From the NCBI GenBank assembly GCA_023666145.1, contig JAMPCO010000008.1, positions 1 to 44,453 on the forward strand: a stretch of 44,453 nucleotides of DNA, written 5' to 3'. Origin of the DNA: Prevotella sp. Its GTDB lineage: Bacteria; Bacillota; Clostridia; Christensenellales; UBA1242. Under the pieces are notes generated by a model that was given only the letters and a program-made list of their open reading frames with translations, was not told where the DNA came from and ran no database searches. Made by a program: the position numbers and the translations under genes. Shown in pieces: positions 7,652-16,502 of the stretch. The stretch's first letter is position 1. Every line of letters begins with the position of its first letter.

Positions 7652-8316
7652 TAAATCTCCAAAGCGGTTTTAATTTTTTCGTGAATTTCATCGGGCGATA
7701 AAAGTTCGCCAAATTCGTTCAGACATTTGATGTTTGACCAACCAAAAATTTCACTGGCTTCTAAACCAGCATTGTAGGCATTGAGTAAATGATTGTAATT
7801 GGCTTCATGAATGTCTTTGTCATATTCATCGCCGATTTTTAATTGGCCGCGTTGGTTAATTAATTCCATCGCTTTGGAAGCAGGTAAATCCAAAAAAAAT
7901 ACTTTATCGGTGCGCGGGAGTTTCAGAATGTTAAATTCGAAATCATCAACCCAACGAATTAAATTTTCACGCTCTTTACGGCCTTGAATTTTACCCGCTT
8001 GATGCAACATATTGGATTGAACGTAACGATCAAACAAAATAATTGAATCTGGTTTTAATGCGCGCATTAGTTTCGTCATTTTACAAATGCGGTCAGCCGC
8101 GTATAAGGTACTGGCTTGATAAGCATCCAAAACGTTTGGGTTGTCGCCAAACTCCCCAGAAAGATACATTTTAACGGGACCCGAACTCGGACTGTCGTAG
8201 TCAGGAAAAGACACCACATGGACGTCCGCGCCTTTACCTTTCAAGTAATCGTACAGTTTTTGAATTTGAGTTTTTTTCCCAGAACCATCGGTTCCTTCAA
8301 TCGCATAAAATTTCAT
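7651..8316 (-). CDS. tmk: Thymidylate kinase
   Basis: Phosphorylates dTMP to dTDP for DNA synthesis. The 221-residue P-loop kinase shows FYAIEGTDGSGKKTQ (P-loop, with KK in place of the usual KS/KT), SFPDYDSPSSGP, DRYVQSNM (DR(Y/H) motif) and the lid region around INQRGQL. Start ATG 8316 (MKFYAIEG) is chosen because the family begins exactly there and because a TATAAT box lies nine bases upstream; a longer in-frame ATG at 8343 lies upstream of that box. It is followed directly by holB. Confidence 0.93.
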   Translation of the reverse strand: MKFYAIEGTDGSGKKTQIQKLYDYLKGKGADVHVVSFPDYDSPSSGPVKMYLSGEFGDNPNVLDAYQASTLYAADRICKMTKLMRALKPDSIILFDRYVQSNMLHQAGKIQGRKERENLIRWVDDFEFNILKLPRTDKVFFLDLPASKAMELINQRGQLKIGDEYDKDIHEANYNHLLNAYNAGLEASEIFGWSNIKCLNEFGELLSPDEIHEKIKTALEI

Positions 8317-8325
8317 AACCGCAAT

Positions 8326-8331
8326 ATTATA
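8326..8331 (-). promoter_or_regulatory. tmk -10 box
   Basis: Minus-strand TATAAT ending nine bases before ATG 8316, giving a predicted leader of only about three bases. It lies between tmk and the divergent spmA, whose own -10 (CATAAT 8335-8340) is a few bases away. Confidence 0.6.
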
Positions 8332-8348
8332 AAGCATAATCATGGAAA

Positions 8349-8921
8349 ATGACAGCGATTTTTTTAGTTATGATGATTGCATCGTGTGTCTGGCTGTTGT
8401 TCCAAAATCCTGACGCGATTTTGTCTACCGCTTTGAATGCCGTCAATGAATCCTTGTTGTTAGCGGTTACTTTGGCCAGTATTTATATTTTCTGGATGGC
8501 AATCGCCGAGATTGCCACACGTTCGGGTTTGATTGATAAAATTGCCAAAATCTTAAAGAAACCGATTAAATTTTTATTTGGTAAACAAACGGATGAAGTC
8601 AACTCGTACATTGCCACCAATATCGCAGCCAATATGATTGGTGCTTCGGGTGCGGCGACACCGGCCGCGATTGCCGCGATTGAGCATATGGCGACGCCAG
8701 AACAGACCAAGGCTTCGCCGCCGATGATTATGCTATTTATTTTGGCTGCCACATCGTTACAGTTAATCCCAACCACAATTATTGGCATTTTACAAGCAAA
8801 CGGGAGTGCGGACCCAGCGCGCATTATTTTGCCGACTTTGATTGTTTCGCTGTGTTCTACTGTCATCGGTGTAATTTTAGTTAAAATCTTTTGCCGTCAC
8901 CAAAAAAAGGGCGGACAATAA
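8349..8921 (+). CDS. spmA: Spore maturation protein A-like membrane protein
   Basis: A 190-residue membrane protein with a nucleoside-recognition (Gate) domain. In spore formers SpmA and SpmB contribute to spore-core dehydration, but homologues also occur in non-sporulating bacteria with unknown transport roles. The N-terminal segment is hydrophobic (IFLVMMIASCVWLLF), followed by IYIFWMAIAEIATRSGLIDK, the conserved NMIGASGAATPAAI region and two further membrane segments. Length agrees with the Bacillus protein (196). It overlaps spmB by one base, so the pair should be translated together. Confidence 0.92.
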   Translation: MTAIFLVMMIASCVWLLFQNPDAILSTALNAVNESLLLAVTLASIYIFWMAIAEIATRSGLIDKIAKILKKPIKFLFGKQTDEVNSYIATNIAANMIGASGAATPAAIAAIEHMATPEQTKASPPMIMLFILAATSLQLIPTTIIGILQANGSADPARIILPTLIVSLCSTVIGVILVKIFCRHQKKGGQ

Positions 8922-9427
8922 TGGCTTTATACATTGTTCCGTTATTCATTATCTTTATCTTCGTTTTTGCCAGTCTTAAAGGCTCGGATTCCTATGGTGC
9001 TTTTGTCAAAGGTGCCAAAGATGCAATTGCGTTAATTTGGGATATTTTACCATACATCGTGGCGATTTTGGTGGCGGTTAAATTATTTGAAGCATCGGGG
9101 CTTTTACAAACAATTTGCGATTTAGTGGCTCCGATGTTCAGTCTTCTCGGTGTTCCCACCGAACTGGCACATTTTGTTTTCTTAAAGCCATTCAGCGGGG
9201 CAGGTTCGATTGCATTATACAATGATATTATCGCCGCTTATGGCCCAGATAGTTATATTTCCCGTGTTGCCAGTATTATTGCTGGCAGCAGTGATACTGT
9301 CTTTTATATAGCAACAATTTACTTTTCCAAAACCAATGTGAAAAAATTAGGGCTAGCAATTCCCATTGCTTTATTTTGCACTTTCTTTTCTGCCGTTTTA
9401 GCATCCTGGGTTTGTCGAATTTTTTAA
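8921..9427 (+). CDS. spmB: Spore maturation protein B-like membrane protein
   Basis: A 168-residue partner of SpmA with the same Gate-type fold. It shows four or five membrane segments, the LPYIVAILVAVKLFEASG segment, the conserved FLKPFSGAGSI and the IAGSSDTVFYIATIYF motif. ATG 8921 overlaps the spmA stop as TAATG; an in-frame upstream TTG at 8891 would add ten polar residues unlike the family and is rejected. The gene ends three bases before the tRNA-Phe gene on the other strand. Confidence 0.92.
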   Translation: MALYIVPLFIIFIFVFASLKGSDSYGAFVKGAKDAIALIWDILPYIVAILVAVKLFEASGLLQTICDLVAPMFSLLGVPTELAHFVFLKPFSGAGSIALYNDIIAAYGPDSYISRVASIIAGSSDTVFYIATIYFSKTNVKKLGLAIPIALFCTFFSAVLASWVCRIF

Positions 9428-9430
9428 TTT

Positions 9431-9506
9431 TGGTGCCTTCGCGCGGAATCGAACCACGGACACAGGGATTTTCAGTCCCTTGCTCTACCGACTGAGCTAC
9501 GAAGGC
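9431..9506 (-). tRNA. tRNA-Phe (GAA)
   Basis: A complete 76-base cloverleaf on the minus strand: acceptor GCCTTCG/CGAAGGC, D-arm GCTC/GAGC, anticodon stem AGGGA/TCCCT with loop CTGAAAA (anticodon GAA at 9471-9473), a five-base variable loop, T-arm CGTGG/CCGCG with TTCGATT, and encoded discriminator A plus CCA. Confidence 0.98.
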
Positions 9507-9517
9507 GTAACATCATT

Positions 9518-9546
9518 AGCATAACACAGTCAATCATAAATTGCAA
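9518..9546 (-). promoter_or_regulatory. tRNA-Phe promoter
   Basis: Minus strand: TTGCAA (9541-9546), 17-base spacer, TATGCT (9518-9523) with an extended TG before it. The -10 ends eleven bases before the first tRNA base, so the primary transcript would have a leader of about four bases. Confidence 0.7.
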
Positions 9547-9600
9547 ATAAAATGTCAAAGTCAAAATTTGAAAATTGCTGTGCTAATTTGACAATTTATA

Positions 9601-9629
9601 TTGCTATAATGTGAATTTTATGGTACGAT
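9601..9629 (+). promoter_or_regulatory. Promoter of the 1001-residue protein gene (leaderless)
   Basis: TTGCTA (9601-9606), 17-base spacer, TACGAT (9624-9629) with an extended TG at 9621-9622, then six bases to ATG 9636. The spacing is identical to the other leaderless promoters in the window. Confidence 0.6.
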
Positions 9630-9635
9630 ACCCAC

Positions 9636-12600
9636 ATGGCGGAAAATAATAACGATAATGCTTTTGAAGCGGAAAATAATATCGATATGGATAACCTTCT
9701 TGACGTGTTAGCGGAAAATATTGTCGATAATGCTTCTGAGACGGAAAATAATAACGATAAAACTTTAGAACATGATAATCTTCTCAACGGGATGGAAGAT
9801 ACCAGTGGAATGGAAAACATCAGTGTAATGGAAGATAAACCGTTGTTGAGAAGTTTCATGAAATATTTTACGCATACGCCAGCGAATATTTTACGCTCGG
9901 TCGATTTTGGACGTTCGTTATTCCGTTATTTTGCGCCAAATCAAGAAATACCTAGTGATCCAGCCACTTTGTTAAACGCGACCCGTTCTTTATTTACAGT
10001 TGGTGCGAATGATCAACAATTCACGGATGAAGCCTTTGTCCGTTTCTTACTGCACAAAATCGATAAAGAACCAGATTTAATTACCTTTGACATGATTGCT
10101 GATTTAGTCGAAAGTGATGCTTACCAAAAATTTGGCAAAACTGCGCAAGATAAAGCCAATAAACAAAAATTTGAACGTTGGATTTATGATCATTCGTTGT
10201 TATCAAAAATTGAAAATTCGCCCTCTTCAAGAATTGTGTTGGAACAAGATGCGATGACTCGTGTCATCAATGCAATTCCACCAAGTAAGAAAAATCAAAA
10301 CGTGCAGTATCTCAGCCAAATTGATGCTAAGATTGATGAATTTGATAAAACCTATCTAAAAAATATCAATGACGAAGAATTGCTAAAAGCCTTGAAAGAA
10401 AATGCTAATAACACTGCTGGCCAAAATTTCGATGTCCAATTGAAAAATGTTTATAATCTTTTATTGAATGATGAAGAAAACAGAAATTTTACTGCGGATG
10501 TAATTGATAGTGCCACCAGTAAAGGCGCAACCGAACCCAAAGTGCGTAATTCAATGCTGCTGGGCTTGTGTATGTCCGCTAATGAACTTTTGTTGGCGGC
10601 AAGTAAACGTCGTAATTGGTCAGACATTGATTTCCAAGATGTGTTTTTGAAATTTCCCATCGAAGTTCGTGCGGCAAAATTTGAACAACAACAAAAAAAA
10701 CAAACCATTACTAAACGTACCAAGCAAAAAAATAAAAATGCCCAACGTGCAGAAGAGATTGAAACTGCTGCAACGTCAGAATCAATTCCCGTTACTGAAA
10801 CCCAACCATCGACGACAGAATTAGTTCCGGTTGCCGAAACACAAACATTTACCAAGCAACAACCAGCATTTCATCCCGTCTTTGATGTAGTTAAAACTTT
10901 TGGTGGTACCTTAACTGGTGCGGCGGTGATTTCGACGATTACATCCATTCCTGGGGTAGGTCAAATTGTGGGACCCGCTTTGGGAATTTCGATGGTGGCA
11001 ACTGCTGGTATCGGTTCAGCGATGGCAAATTACAAAGCGGCGAAAAAACGTGGTGATGTTGCAAAATCCGAAGCCAAAAAAATTGCCATTCAATCAGGGA
11101 TTGCGATGTTAGGTAAGGCGTGGCCTTATGCCGCTGCGATGGCACTTGGTCCTGCGGGACGAGTTTTGGGTTCTGGGGTTGTGTTTGCAAAAACTTTGTA
11201 TAACGATTTAGAACGACGTGCTGGCTTGCAACAAGAAAAAGCCAAAGGTATTTTCGGTAAAATTAAACGTTTGGCTCAAATGGGTCAAAGTGTTAGTTTC
11301 GGCGAAGGCTTGAAATCGTTAGCGTATGCGACGGGTAAAAGTGCTGCGGTGTTCCTCGGCGGTTCAATCGGCAGTGAAATTGGTTCTTCCATTGGGTCGA
11401 ATCTATCCTTTAACAATACAAATGGCAATTTGAGTGTCACGGCCAATACCAAAAAAATGGTCGATGACTTGGAACAAACTAAATTTACGGGTAAACTTGT
11501 TGGTGCTTTCAAAGGTTTAACTGGGCAAGAAGATACAACCACAATTTCACCTATCGAACCGTCTCCTTTGCAACCGTCGTCCGTGGAAAATTCCCAACCA
11601 ATTACAACGGAATATGAAGCCATACAGGAACAACAACCCCTGGAAAATATTCAACTGAGTGAAACCAATTTGGAACGTTTAAGTCAAATTGGTGAAGTCG
11701 AATTAACCGAAAACGCACGTATGACGGTACACGCCGACAACCATCGTCAATATGTGGGTGGTGCGCAACAGGATTGGTATAACGCCGCCCAAGAAGAAAC
11801 CGCGTTACAAACTTTACGTGCGGCGGGGGTAGATGACCCCGCGGGTGTCTTGCGTAAAGTCGGCAGTGCCGCACGTTTCTTTGGCGGGGAATATCAAGCA
11901 ACCTTGGATAATTTGTGCGCAGGTAATTGCACTGATCAAGACGTCAACCAAATCTTTGGCGCCTTAAGCCAAATCAACGAAGAGGGTGGCTTAGGTCCAA
12001 TCGTGCAACAACCAACTTACCAAGCCGAACCAGTTTATGAATCCGTCACCGAAGCAACGGAAGTTCCAGAACATACACAAGAATACCAAATTGCAACCGA
12101 AGAACTGATTAACGATGTAACCGAAAATCACGTAGCAATGCCACATTATAATACGCCCGCCGAACCTGTTACTCCAATTGACCCGATTGATGTTCCGCCG
12201 CACACGCAAGACTACCGTACGCCAAATACCACTATCGCGGCAGAACCGATGCCAGATTTGCATAATGAACCTGTTGATATTGATAACTCGATCGATTACA
12301 TTGAAGAAGAAAATCAATTTACAAATCTTGCTATCCCATCGCGTACAGCAGATTATCACACACCAAGTGTTGTTGATTTGACAGAACCGACCAGTGTAGA
12401 ACTTCCATCACGTACACAAGATTATATCGTTGCGCAGGAAACAACCACTAACCAATCTCCCAAGACCTTAGAACAAATCACAGCGGAAGTAAAAGCCAGG
12501 TATCAGCAACAAAGAGCCGTGGTTTCTGCGTCGGCAGCACAACCAATTTCGGAAACGCAGCCAAATCAAGAATTGACGGGATTAAAACAAACAGCGACCT

Positions 12601-12641
12601 TTAATCCATATTCGATCCCAGAGCCGACAATGGGTTTATAA
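9636..12641 (+). CDS. Large unrecognised protein with glycine-zipper core and P-x-[HR]-T repeats
   Basis: A 1001-residue protein that I cannot assign. Residues 1-65 are acidic and Asn-rich with imperfect repeats of an AENN-D motif. Residues 70-370 look globular and helical. A Lys/Gln-rich linker (about 350-410) leads to a Gly/Ala-rich region (about 420-580) with zipper-like hydrophobic runs such as GVGQIVGPALGISMVATAG and FLGGSIGSEIGSSIGS, which could insert in or associate with membrane. A second globular part (about 700-790) holds CAGNC. From 810 on, a Pro/Thr/Glu-rich tail carries four copies of a [VIL]P-x-[HR]-T-[QA]-[DE]-Y motif. There is no signal peptide. It has its own promoter and no operon partners, and rpoB has a separate promoter downstream. 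Base and codon use match the neighbours, so it looks native. A structural or envelope-associated role is only a guess. Confidence 0.75.
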   Translation: MAENNNDNAFEAENNIDMDNLLDVLAENIVDNASETENNNDKTLEHDNLLNGMEDTSGMENISVMEDKPLLRSFMKYFTHTPANILRSVDFGRSLFRYFAPNQEIPSDPATLLNATRSLFTVGANDQQFTDEAFVRFLLHKIDKEPDLITFDMIADLVESDAYQKFGKTAQDKANKQKFERWIYDHSLLSKIENSPSSRIVLEQDAMTRVINAIPPSKKNQNVQYLSQIDAKIDEFDKTYLKNINDEELLKALKENANNTAGQNFDVQLKNVYNLLLNDEENRNFTADVIDSATSKGATEPKVRNSMLLGLCMSANELLLAASKRRNWSDIDFQDVFLKFPIEVRAAKFEQQQKKQTITKRTKQKNKNAQRAEEIETAATSESIPVTETQPSTTELVPVAETQTFTKQQPAFHPVFDVVKTFGGTLTGAAVISTITSIPGVGQIVGPALGISMVATAGIGSAMANYKAAKKRGDVAKSEAKKIAIQSGIAMLGKAWPYAAAMALGPAGRVLGSGVVFAKTLYNDLERRAGLQQEKAKGIFGKIKRLAQMGQSVSFGEGLKSLAYATGKSAAVFLGGSIGSEIGSSIGSNLSFNNTNGNLSVTANTKKMVDDLEQTKFTGKLVGAFKGLTGQEDTTTISPIEPSPLQPSSVENSQPITTEYEAIQEQQPLENIQLSETNLERLSQIGEVELTENARMTVHADNHRQYVGGAQQDWYNAAQEETALQTLRAAGVDDPAGVLRKVGSAARFFGGEYQATLDNLCAGNCTDQDVNQIFGALSQINEEGGLGPIVQQPTYQAEPVYESVTEATEVPEHTQEYQIATEELINDVTENHVAMPHYNTPAEPVTPIDPIDVPPHTQDYRTPNTTIAAEPMPDLHNEPVDIDNSIDYIEEENQFTNLAIPSRTADYHTPSVVDLTEPTSVELPSRTQDYIVAQETTTNQSPKTLEQITAEVKARYQQQRAVVSASAAQPISETQPNQELTGLKQTATFNPYSIPEPTMGL
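12063..12428 (+). repeat. Four protein-level repeats in the tail of the 1001-residue protein
   Basis: VPEHTQEY (from 12063), VPPHTQDY (12192), IPSRTADY (12333) and LPSRTQDY (12402) at residues of about 810, 853, 900 and 923. Spacing is irregular (43, 47 and 23 residues) and the DNA differs between copies, so the motif appears to be kept at the protein level. Confidence 0.75.
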
Positions 12642-12661
12642 AACAAGTCATAAAATATTGA

Positions 12662-12690
12662 TTGACAGACATTTTTGAATGTGGTATTCT
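12662..12690 (+). promoter_or_regulatory. rpoBC promoter
   Basis: Consensus TTGACA (12662-12667), 17-base spacer, TATTCT (12685-12690). Transcription should start near 12697, leaving a leader of about 70 bases ending in an SD (AAGGAAGG, 12753-12760). Unlike many neighbours this is a normal leadered promoter. I saw no strong hairpin in the leader. Confidence 0.8.
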
Positions 12691-12765
12691 TTTGTTACTA
12701 TGTAATTTTGACTGGGCGGATTGAAACAAAGCCCGGCAAAAAATATATTTTTAAGGAAGGTAAAA

Positions 12766-15700
12766 ATGGCTGTTAATCTTAAAAAGACGGGACTTTTTAA
12801 GGACACCTATGGAAAGACGGAACGTATGACGTTTCGTAAAGTTCCTGAGTTAGTCAATGTCCCTTATCTTTTGGATATCCAAAAGGAGAGTTTTAAGCGT
12901 TTCTTGGATAAAGGTATTCGCGAAGTTTTGGACGAATTCAACCCAATTACCGATTATTCGGGTAAGTGCGAAGTTTACTTCTTGGATTACTATATTGGTG
13001 ATGATGCAAAATACAGCGAAAGCGAATGTTTACGCCGCGGTCAAATGTATGTCAAACCATTACGTGTAAAAGTGCGTGTAGTTTTCAAAGAAGACGCTGA
13101 AGGTCGCAAAACCAATGAAGTCATCGAACAAGATGTCTTTTTGGGCGATGTCCCGCAAATGACCGACAGCGGTTATTTTATCGTGAACGGGGTAGCGCGT
13201 GTTATCGTTAACCAAATTATCAAGAGTCCCAGTGTTTATTTCAATAAATCAAAAGACCATAAAACTGGTAAGGAAATTATTGAATGTACCATGAGCCCAA
13301 CCCACGGTGCTTACATCGAAATGATTAAAGATGTGAACAACGTAATTTTTGTCAGCCCGAATAAAGCCAATAAAGTCAATTTGGTTACTTTCTTGCGTGC
13401 GTTGGATATTGGTAGTGACAAAGAATTGTTGGAAATTTTTGCGCATCACCCTGTACTGAAAGCCACGATTGATAAATCAAACGAAGGCGGCGTGCAAGTA
13501 TCAAAAGAAAAAGCCTTACTTGAATTATCACGTAAAATGCGTCCGTCTGAATTGCCAAACGCCGATGTGATGGAATCTGGTTTGAACAATATGTTCTTTA
13601 CTTTCCCAAATTACGATTTGGCGGTTGTCGGTCGCTATAAATTCAATAAAAAATTGTGTATCAGTACCCGCATTTTGAAGCATATTGCTGCCGAAGACAT
13701 TAAAATCAATGGTAAAGTCGTCGTGCCACATGATACCGAAATAGATAAAGCAATGGCGGATAAAATCCAAAATGCAGGTATCAATGTCGTTACCGTCAAA
13801 AATGAGTTAGGCGACGCAGTGCAAATCATTGGTAACAATCGTGTTAACGTTAACGCTTATTTGGATTGCACTGAATTTGATACTGGTATTAAAGAATTAG
13901 TGCACTATCCAACCTTGTTAAAAGTCTTAGAAGGCAAAACCACGAAAGCGGACAAAATCAAAGCCGTCAAAGAAAACGCCAAAGAATTGGTTATGCGTCA
14001 TTTACATCGCGATGATATTATTGCGACGGTTTCTTATTTGTTGAATATGTGCGATGGCGTTGGTTACGAAGACAATATTGACCACTTAGGTAACCGACGT
14101 TTGAATACCGTTGGTGATTTAATGGCGCGCCATTTCAAAGACGGAATGTTGAAATTGCGCAACAGTATGCGTGAAACCATGCAGACCATGGAAATCAACA
14201 GTAAATCTATCAATCCGTTGAACATTATCAATGCGAAAGCAATTACGCGTTCGTTGCGCGATTTTTGTGCGGTTTCGCAATTGTCGCACGTGATGGACAC
14301 TAACAACCCGTTAACTGAAATTACGCAAAAACGTAAAATCACGGCGGTTGGGCCAGGGGGTATCGTGAAGGAACGTGCCACCAGTGAAGTGCGTGATTTG
14401 CACTACACACACAACAGCCGTCTGTGTGCGGTCGAAACGCCAGAAGGTCAATCGATTGGTTTGGTTAATAGTTTGGCGATGTATGCCCGCATTAACGAAT
14501 ATGGTTTTATTACGGCACCATTACGTCGTGTTGATAAGGCGACTGGTAAAGTTACCGATATTGTTGATTATTTAACCGCTGATGAAGAAGATGCTTTCTG
14601 TGTCGCACAGGCAACCGAACCATTGACCGAAGATGGCCGTTTATTACACGATTTTATTACTTGTCGTCATCGCGATGTGATTTTGGATATGCCCCGTGAA
14701 AGTGTGGATTATGTTGACGCCAGCCCACGTCAATTCGTATCTTTGGCAACTGCTTTGATTCCATTCTTAGGCAATGACGATACTGGTCGTGCTTTGTTAG
14801 GTTCAAATATGCAACGTCAGGCGGTTTCCTTAATTCGTACCGAAGCGCCGCTGGTTGCGACTGGTTTGGAATATCGTGCTGCTTTAGACAGTAACGTGAT
14901 GTTAGCGGCTAAAACGGACGGAACGGTAGTTTCGGTGACTGCGGATCAAATTGTGATTGAACGTGATGACAACCATGAACGTGATGCTTACAAATTGACG
15001 AAATTTACCCGCTATAACGAAGAAGCCTGTATCAACCAAAAGCCCATTGTTCGCAAAGGCGATAAAGTTAAAGCAGGCGAAATTATTACCGACGGCTATG
15101 CAACCTGTAATGGCGAATTAGCAATTGGTAAAAATATGTGCGTTGCCTATATGAACTGGGAAGGGTACAATTTCGAAGACGCGATTTTGATTTCGGAACG
15201 AGTTGTGAAAGAAGATAAGTTTACTTCAATTGCGTTGCACTTAAAAGAATGTAAAGTTCGTACTACCAAATTAGGCGACGAAGAAATTACGCGTGATATC
15301 CCGAATTTAAGCGAAGACGCTTTGGCAAATCTTGACGAACGTGGTATTGTTCGTGTCGGCTCATTTGTCCGCACTGGTGATATCTTGGTCGGTAAGGTTA
15401 CGCCAAAGGGTGAATCAGAATTGACACCCGAAGAACGCTTGCTACGTGCTATCTTTGGTGAAAAATCGCGTGAAGTGCGTGATGCTTCCTTACGTGTGGA
15501 AAATGGTAAAGACGGGGTAGTTGTAGCGGTTGAATGTTTTAGCCGTAAAAACCACGATGAAATGGACGTTGGTGTTAACGAAGTCATTAAGGTGACGATT
15601 GCTCAAAAACGTAATATTAAAGTCGGCGATAAGATGACAGGTCGCCACGGTAATAAAGGTATCGTTTCCAAAATTTTACCCGTGGAAGATATGCCTTACA

Positions 15701-16488
15701 TGGCTGACGGTACTCCAGTCGATATCGTTTTGAACCCGTTAGGTGTTCCTTCGCGTTTGAACATTGGTCAGTTATTGGAAGTTTCGCTGGGCTTAGTGGC
15801 AAAAACGTTGGGTTGGAAAGTTGCAACACCAGTTTTCAATGGGGCGAACGAAAACGATATTCAAGAATTACTGCGTAAAAACGGTCTACCCGAAGACGGT
15901 AAAATGCAGTTATACGACGGACGAACGGGCGAACCTTTTCAAAATCGTACTACCGTTGGGTATATGTATATGTTGAAATTGCATCACATGGTTGATACCA
16001 AGATTCATGCGCGTTCGACAGGTGCGTATAGTTTGGTGACGCAACAACCATTGGGGGGTAAAGCACAATTTGGTGGTCAACGTATGGGTGAAATGGAAGT
16101 TTGGGCGTTGGAAGCATACGGTGCGGCACATATCTTGCAAGAAATGTTGACCGTTAAATCTGACGACGTGCAAGGACGTACCAAAACTTATGTATCAATC
16201 GTTAATGGCACGAAATTGCCTGATCCAGGAATTCCCGAAGCAAGTAAAGTCATGATTCGTGAATTGCAAGGTCTTGGCTTTGATGTGGGTATCTATACTG
16301 CAGATAAGAAAGAAGTTGAATTGGAAAAAATCGATGCACTGGTTGACGATACTGAAATGATGGCTAATGTCGAAACAGAGGCTAAAGATGAAATTGAAAC
16401 CGAAATTGAATTTAATGACGAACCGATAGAAGAACCTGCTGCTGATGACTTAGAGATGTTTGACATTGATAAATTGTTTGAGGAATAA
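12766..16488 (+). CDS. rpoB: RNA polymerase beta subunit
   Basis: The 1240-residue beta subunit of the core polymerase. It shows the N-terminal [17 protein letters not shown], the rifampicin-pocket segment [17 protein letters not shown] (504-520), GPGGI, the [15 protein letters not shown] region, [26 protein letters not shown] and the C-terminal [26 protein letters not shown]. An acidic tail of about 60 residues closes the protein. ATG 12766 is used because the SD AAGGAAGG ends five bases upstream; the in-frame TTG at 12721 is rejected. Pocket residues differ from E. coli at Q513 (His), H526 (Gln) and S531 (Thr). rplJ/rplL are not upstream. Confidence 0.98.
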   Translation: MAVNLKKTGLFKDTYGKTERMTFRKVPELVNVPYLLDIQKESFKRFLDKGIREVLDEFNPITDYSGKCEVYFLDYYIGDDAKYSESECLRRGQMYVKPLRVKVRVVFKEDAEGRKTNEVIEQDVFLGDVPQMTDSGYFIVNGVARVIVNQIIKSPSVYFNKSKDHKTGKEIIECTMSPTHGAYIEMIKDVNNVIFVSPNKANKVNLVTFLRALDIGSDKELLEIFAHHPVLKATIDKSNEGGVQVSKEKALLELSRKMRPSELPNADVMESGLNNMFFTFPNYDLAVVGRYKFNKKLCISTRILKHIAAEDIKINGKVVVPHDTEIDKAMADKIQNAGINVVTVKNELGDAVQIIGNNRVNVNAYLDCTEFDTGIKELVHYPTLLKVLEGKTTKADKIKAVKENAKELVMRHLHRDDIIATVSYLLNMCDGVGYEDNIDHLGNRRLNTVGDLMARHFKDGMLKLRNSMRETMQTMEINSKSINPLNIINAKAITRSLRDFCAVSQLSHVMDTNNPLTEITQKRKITAVGPGGIVKERATSEVRDLHYTHNSRLCAVETPEGQSIGLVNSLAMYARINEYGFITAPLRRVDKATGKVTDIVDYLTADEEDAFCVAQATEPLTEDGRLLHDFITCRHRDVILDMPRESVDYVDASPRQFVSLATALIPFLGNDDTGRALLGSNMQRQAVSLIRTEAPLVATGLEYRAALDSNVMLAAKTDGTVVSVTADQIVIERDDNHERDAYKLTKFTRYNEEACINQKPIVRKGDKVKAGEIITDGYATCNGELAIGKNMCVAYMNWEGYNFEDAILISERVVKEDKFTSIALHLKECKVRTTKLGDEEITRDIPNLSEDALANLDERGIVRVGSFVRTGDILVGKVTPKGESELTPEERLLRAIFGEKSREVRDASLRVENGKDGVVVAVECFSRKNHDEMDVGVNEVIKVTIAQKRNIKVGDKMTGRHGNKGIVSKILPVEDMPYMADGTPVDIVLNPLGVPSRLNIGQLLEVSLGLVAKTLGWKVATPVFNGANENDIQELLRKNGLPEDGKMQLYDGRTGEPFQNRTTVGYMYMLKLHHMVDTKIHARSTGAYSLVTQQPLGGKAQFGGQRMGEMEVWALEAYGAAHILQEMLTVKSDDVQGRTKTYVSIVNGTKLPDPGIPEASKVMIRELQGLGFDVGIYTADKKEVELEKIDALVDDTEMMANVETEAKDEIETEIEFNDEPIEEPAADDLEMFDIDKLFEE

Positions 16489-16502
16489 GAAGGAGAAGGA
16501 AA

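Noticed and set aside
8891..8920. Longer start for SpmB
   Set aside because: It would overlap spmA by 31 bases and add polar residues not seen in the family; TAATG at 8921 is the natural junction.
9588..9610. TTGACA ... TATAAT as the promoter of the 1001-residue gene
   Set aside because: The spacer is only 11 bases; the TTGCTA-17-TACGAT pair immediately downstream fits better, though both could be read as promoter-like.
10451..10855. 134-codon minus-strand open frame inside the 1001-residue gene
   Set aside because: It is a shadow of the Gln/Lys-rich coding strand, with no SD or promoter and low-complexity Ser/Phe/Cys composition.
12721..12765. Upstream TTG start extending rpoB by 15 residues
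   Set aside because: ATG 12766 has a strong SD at normal distance, and RpoB proteins start close to it; the extension lies in the leader.
15147..15587. 146-codon minus-strand open frame inside rpoB
   Set aside because: Shadow frame opposite a highly conserved part of rpoB.
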